A program made the translations under genes and the position numbers. Below the pieces are notes generated by a model that had not been told where the DNA came from, ran no database searches, and saw nothing but the letters and a program-made list of their open reading frames with translations. A stretch of 64,000 nt of DNA from Protonemura montana (taxonomy: Eukaryota; Arthropoda; Insecta; Plecoptera; Nemouridae). Shown here piece after piece: positions 62,447-64,000 of the stretch (position 1 is the first letter of the stretch; each line of letters opens with the position of its first letter). Where the stretch lies: assembly GCA_947568835.1 (NCBI GenBank), contig CANOQG010000006.1, forward strand, positions 620,001 to 684,000, in the 5' to 3' direction.

Positions 62447-64000
62447 CATGTCCTGTCCCATGTCCTGCCCCATGTAATGCCCCATGTCCTGCCCCATGTC
62501 CTCCCCCTGTCCTGCCCCATGTCCCATGTCCTGTCCCATGTCATGCCCCATGTCCTGCCCCATGTCCTGCCCCATGTCCTGCCCCATGTCCTGCCCTATG
62601 TCCTGTCCCATGTCCTGCCTTATGTCCTGCCCCATGTCCTGCTCCATGTCCTGCCCCATGTCCTGCCCCATGTCCCATGTCCTGCCCCATGTCCTGCCCC
62701 TTGTCCTGTCCCATTTCCTGCCCCATGTCCTGCCCCATGTCCTGCCCCATGTCCTTCCCCATGTCCTGCCCCATGTCCAGCCCCATGTCCTGCCCCATGT
62801 CTTGCCCCATGTCCCATGTCCTGCCCCATGTCCTGCCCCATGTCCTGCCCCATGTCCTGCCCTATGTACTGTCCCATGTCCTGCCCCATGTCCTGCCCCA
62901 TGTCCTGCTCCATGTCATCCCCCTGTCCTGCCCCATGTCCCATGTCCTGCCCCATGTCTTGCCCCATGTCCCATGTCCTGCCCCATGTCCTGCCCCATGT
63001 CCTGCCCCATGTCCTGCCCCCTGTCCTGTCCCATGTCCTGCCCCATGTCCTGCCCCATGTCCTGCTCCATGTCCCCCCCCTGTCCTACCCCATGTCCCAT
63101 GTCCTGCCCCATGTCCTGCCCCATGTCCTGCTCCATGTCCTGCCCCATGTCCTGCCCCATGTCCCATGTCCTGCCCCATGTCTTGCCCCATGTCCCATGT
63201 CCTGCCCCATGTCCTGCCCCATGTCCTGCCCCATGTCCTGCCCTATGTCCTGTCCCATGTCTTGCCCCATGTCCTGCCCCATGTCCTGCTCCATGTCCTC
63301 CCCCTGTCCTGCCCCATGTCCCATGTCCTGCCCCATGTCCTGCCCCATGTCCTGCCCCATGTCCTGCCCTATGTCCTGTCCCATGTCCTGCCCCATGTCC
63401 TGCCCCATGTTCTGCTCCATGTCCTGCCCCATGTCCTGCCCCATGTCCCATGTCCTGCCCCATGTCCTGCCCCTTGGCCTGTCCCATTTCCTGCCCCATG
63501 TCCTGCCCCATGTCCTGCCCCATGTCCTGCCCCATGTCCTGCCCCATGTCCTGCCCCATGTCCTGCCCCATGTCTTGCCCCATGTCCCATGTCCTGCCCC
63601 ATGTCCTGCCCCATGTCCTGCCCCATGTCCTGCCCTATGTACTGTCCCATGTCCTGCCCCATGTCCTGCCCCATGTCCTGCTCCATGTCCTCCCCCTGTC
63701 CTGCCTATGTCCCATGTCCTGCCCCATGTCTTGCCCCATGTCCCATGTCCTGCCCCATGTCCTGCCCCATGTCCTGCCCCATGTCCTGCCCCCTGTCCTG
63801 TGCCTTGTCCTGCCCCATGTCCTGCCCCATGTCCTGCTCCATGTCCTCCCCCTGTCCTGCCCCATGTCCCATGTCCCATGTCCTGCCCCATGTCCTGCCC
63901 CATGTCCTGCTCTATGTCCTGCCCCATGTCCTGCCCCATGTCCCATGTCCTGCCCCATGTCTTGCCCCATGTCCCATGTCCTGCCCCATGTCCTGCCCCA
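62447..64000 (+). repeat. Copy of about 41823-42980, then 39135-39535 type, to window end
   Basis: From the TAA variant near 62474 the sequence matches 41850 onward at an offset of 20,624 bp, including CCAGCCCC (42151/62775). It differs by CTACCCC near 63086. From about 63600 it lacks the two extra units of 43000 and follows 39135 onward at an offset of 24,465 bp. The window ends inside this copy, and the array continues beyond. Confidence 0.75.

Larger units (their letters stand above)
1..64000. repeat. 12-bp satellite array, unit CATGTCCTGCCC, filling the whole window
   Basis: Every stretch of the window can be cut into the 12-bp unit CATGTCCTGCCC or a variant with usually one or two changes. 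The consensus is 67% GC: six C, three T, two G and one A on the + strand. There is no unique sequence, no A-rich tail, no inverted terminal repeat and no interspersed element anywhere, and both ends are still inside the array. The consensus unit has no CpG, no AG on the + strand and no stop codon in any of six frames. Splice acceptors (AG) on the + strand are therefore confined to rare variants, and I saw no AATAAA or TATA-box-like stretch. All long reading frames are by-products of this periodicity. Seen directly: the repeat and its extent. Inferred: that it is a eukaryotic satellite, location unknown. No family name is recognised. Confidence 0.98.

Noticed and set aside
1-64000. A coding minisatellite of keratin-associated, metallothionein-like or proline-rich protein type
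   Set aside because: The Met-Ser-Cys-Pro and Cys-Pro-Ala-Pro periodicities look cysteine-rich, but there is no non-repeat N or C terminus and no favoured frame. The 7-bp and 11-bp units switch frames freely without selection against it.
1-64000. CRISPR array
   Set aside because: The repeats are 12 bp and contiguous with no unique spacers.
1-64000. Telomeric repeat
   Set aside because: The unit is not TTAGGG-like, and no short telomere-type run is present.
1-64000. Transposons, LINEs, SINEs, viral remnants, tRNA or rRNA genes
   Set aside because: Every stretch examined can be cut into the 12-bp unit, so no room is left for any of these. No A-rich tails, target-site duplications or conserved RNA motifs were seen.
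1-64000. p53-family response elements suggested by CATGTCC
   Set aside because: The right half fits CWWGYYY, but the left side is CCC where RRR is needed, in every consensus unit.
1-64000. CENP-B box
   Set aside because: No TTCG with a downstream CGGG is present; CpG is almost absent.
1-64000. Promoters, polyadenylation signals or splice sites
   Set aside because: No TATA-like or AATAAA sequence was seen. The + strand lacks AG in the consensus, and GT and ATG every 12 bp are part of the unit.

Overview
The window is one unbroken block of satellite DNA. From base 1 to base 64,000 it is built from a 12-bp unit, CATGTCCTGCCC on the + strand (GGGCAGGACATG on the - strand), and close variants, roughly 5,300 to 5,400 units in all. 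I find no protein-coding gene, RNA gene, transposon, unique sequence or flank. Both edges lie inside the array, so its true length is unknown. A GC-rich tandem array of this size points to a eukaryotic genome assembled from long reads, perhaps a subtelomeric, pericentromeric, microchromosomal or sex-chromosome block. Nothing in the window identifies the species, and I do not recognise the satellite by name.

The array has several levels. Level 1 is the 12-bp unit with recurrent point variants (CTATGTCCTGTC, CATGTCTTGCCC, CATGTCCTGCTC, CATTTCCTGCCC, CATATCCTGCCC). Level 2 consists of rare odd-length units: an 11-bp CATGTCCTCCC and a 7-bp CATGTCC. They recur in fixed order and divide the array into modules of about 155 and 230 bp. 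Level 3 is a mosaic of large duplications in which distant copies are almost identical although neighbouring 12-mers differ. From left to right: a block of at least 6.77 kb repeated at an offset of 8,872 bp (1-6770 and 8873-15642); a 1,705-bp tandem pair (6781-8485, 8486-10190); a 4.85-kb tandem pair (about 11150-20900); a 466-bp tandem pair near 24.4 kb; long copies of the 8.5-14 kb region at 25.4-33.3 kb; a 2,508-bp tandem pair (about 31940-36954); a 3.84-kb pair (about 36385-43777); a 2,388-bp tandem pair (about 42120-46895); and a 3.63-kb block repeated at an offset of 6,400 bp (about 52415-56046 and 58815-62446).

Long open reading frames fill all six frames, the longest 5,446 codons on the + strand. 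They follow from the unit: 12 is a multiple of 3, no frame of the unit contains a stop on either strand, and the palindromic CATG gives an ATG on both strands every 12 bp. They are not genes. The interest of the window lies in the satellite itself, its layered duplication history, and the strong strand asymmetry (C-rich + strand, GGG tract every 12 bp on the - strand). Block edges and offsets were read by eye from shared variant patterns and may be off by some tens of bases.
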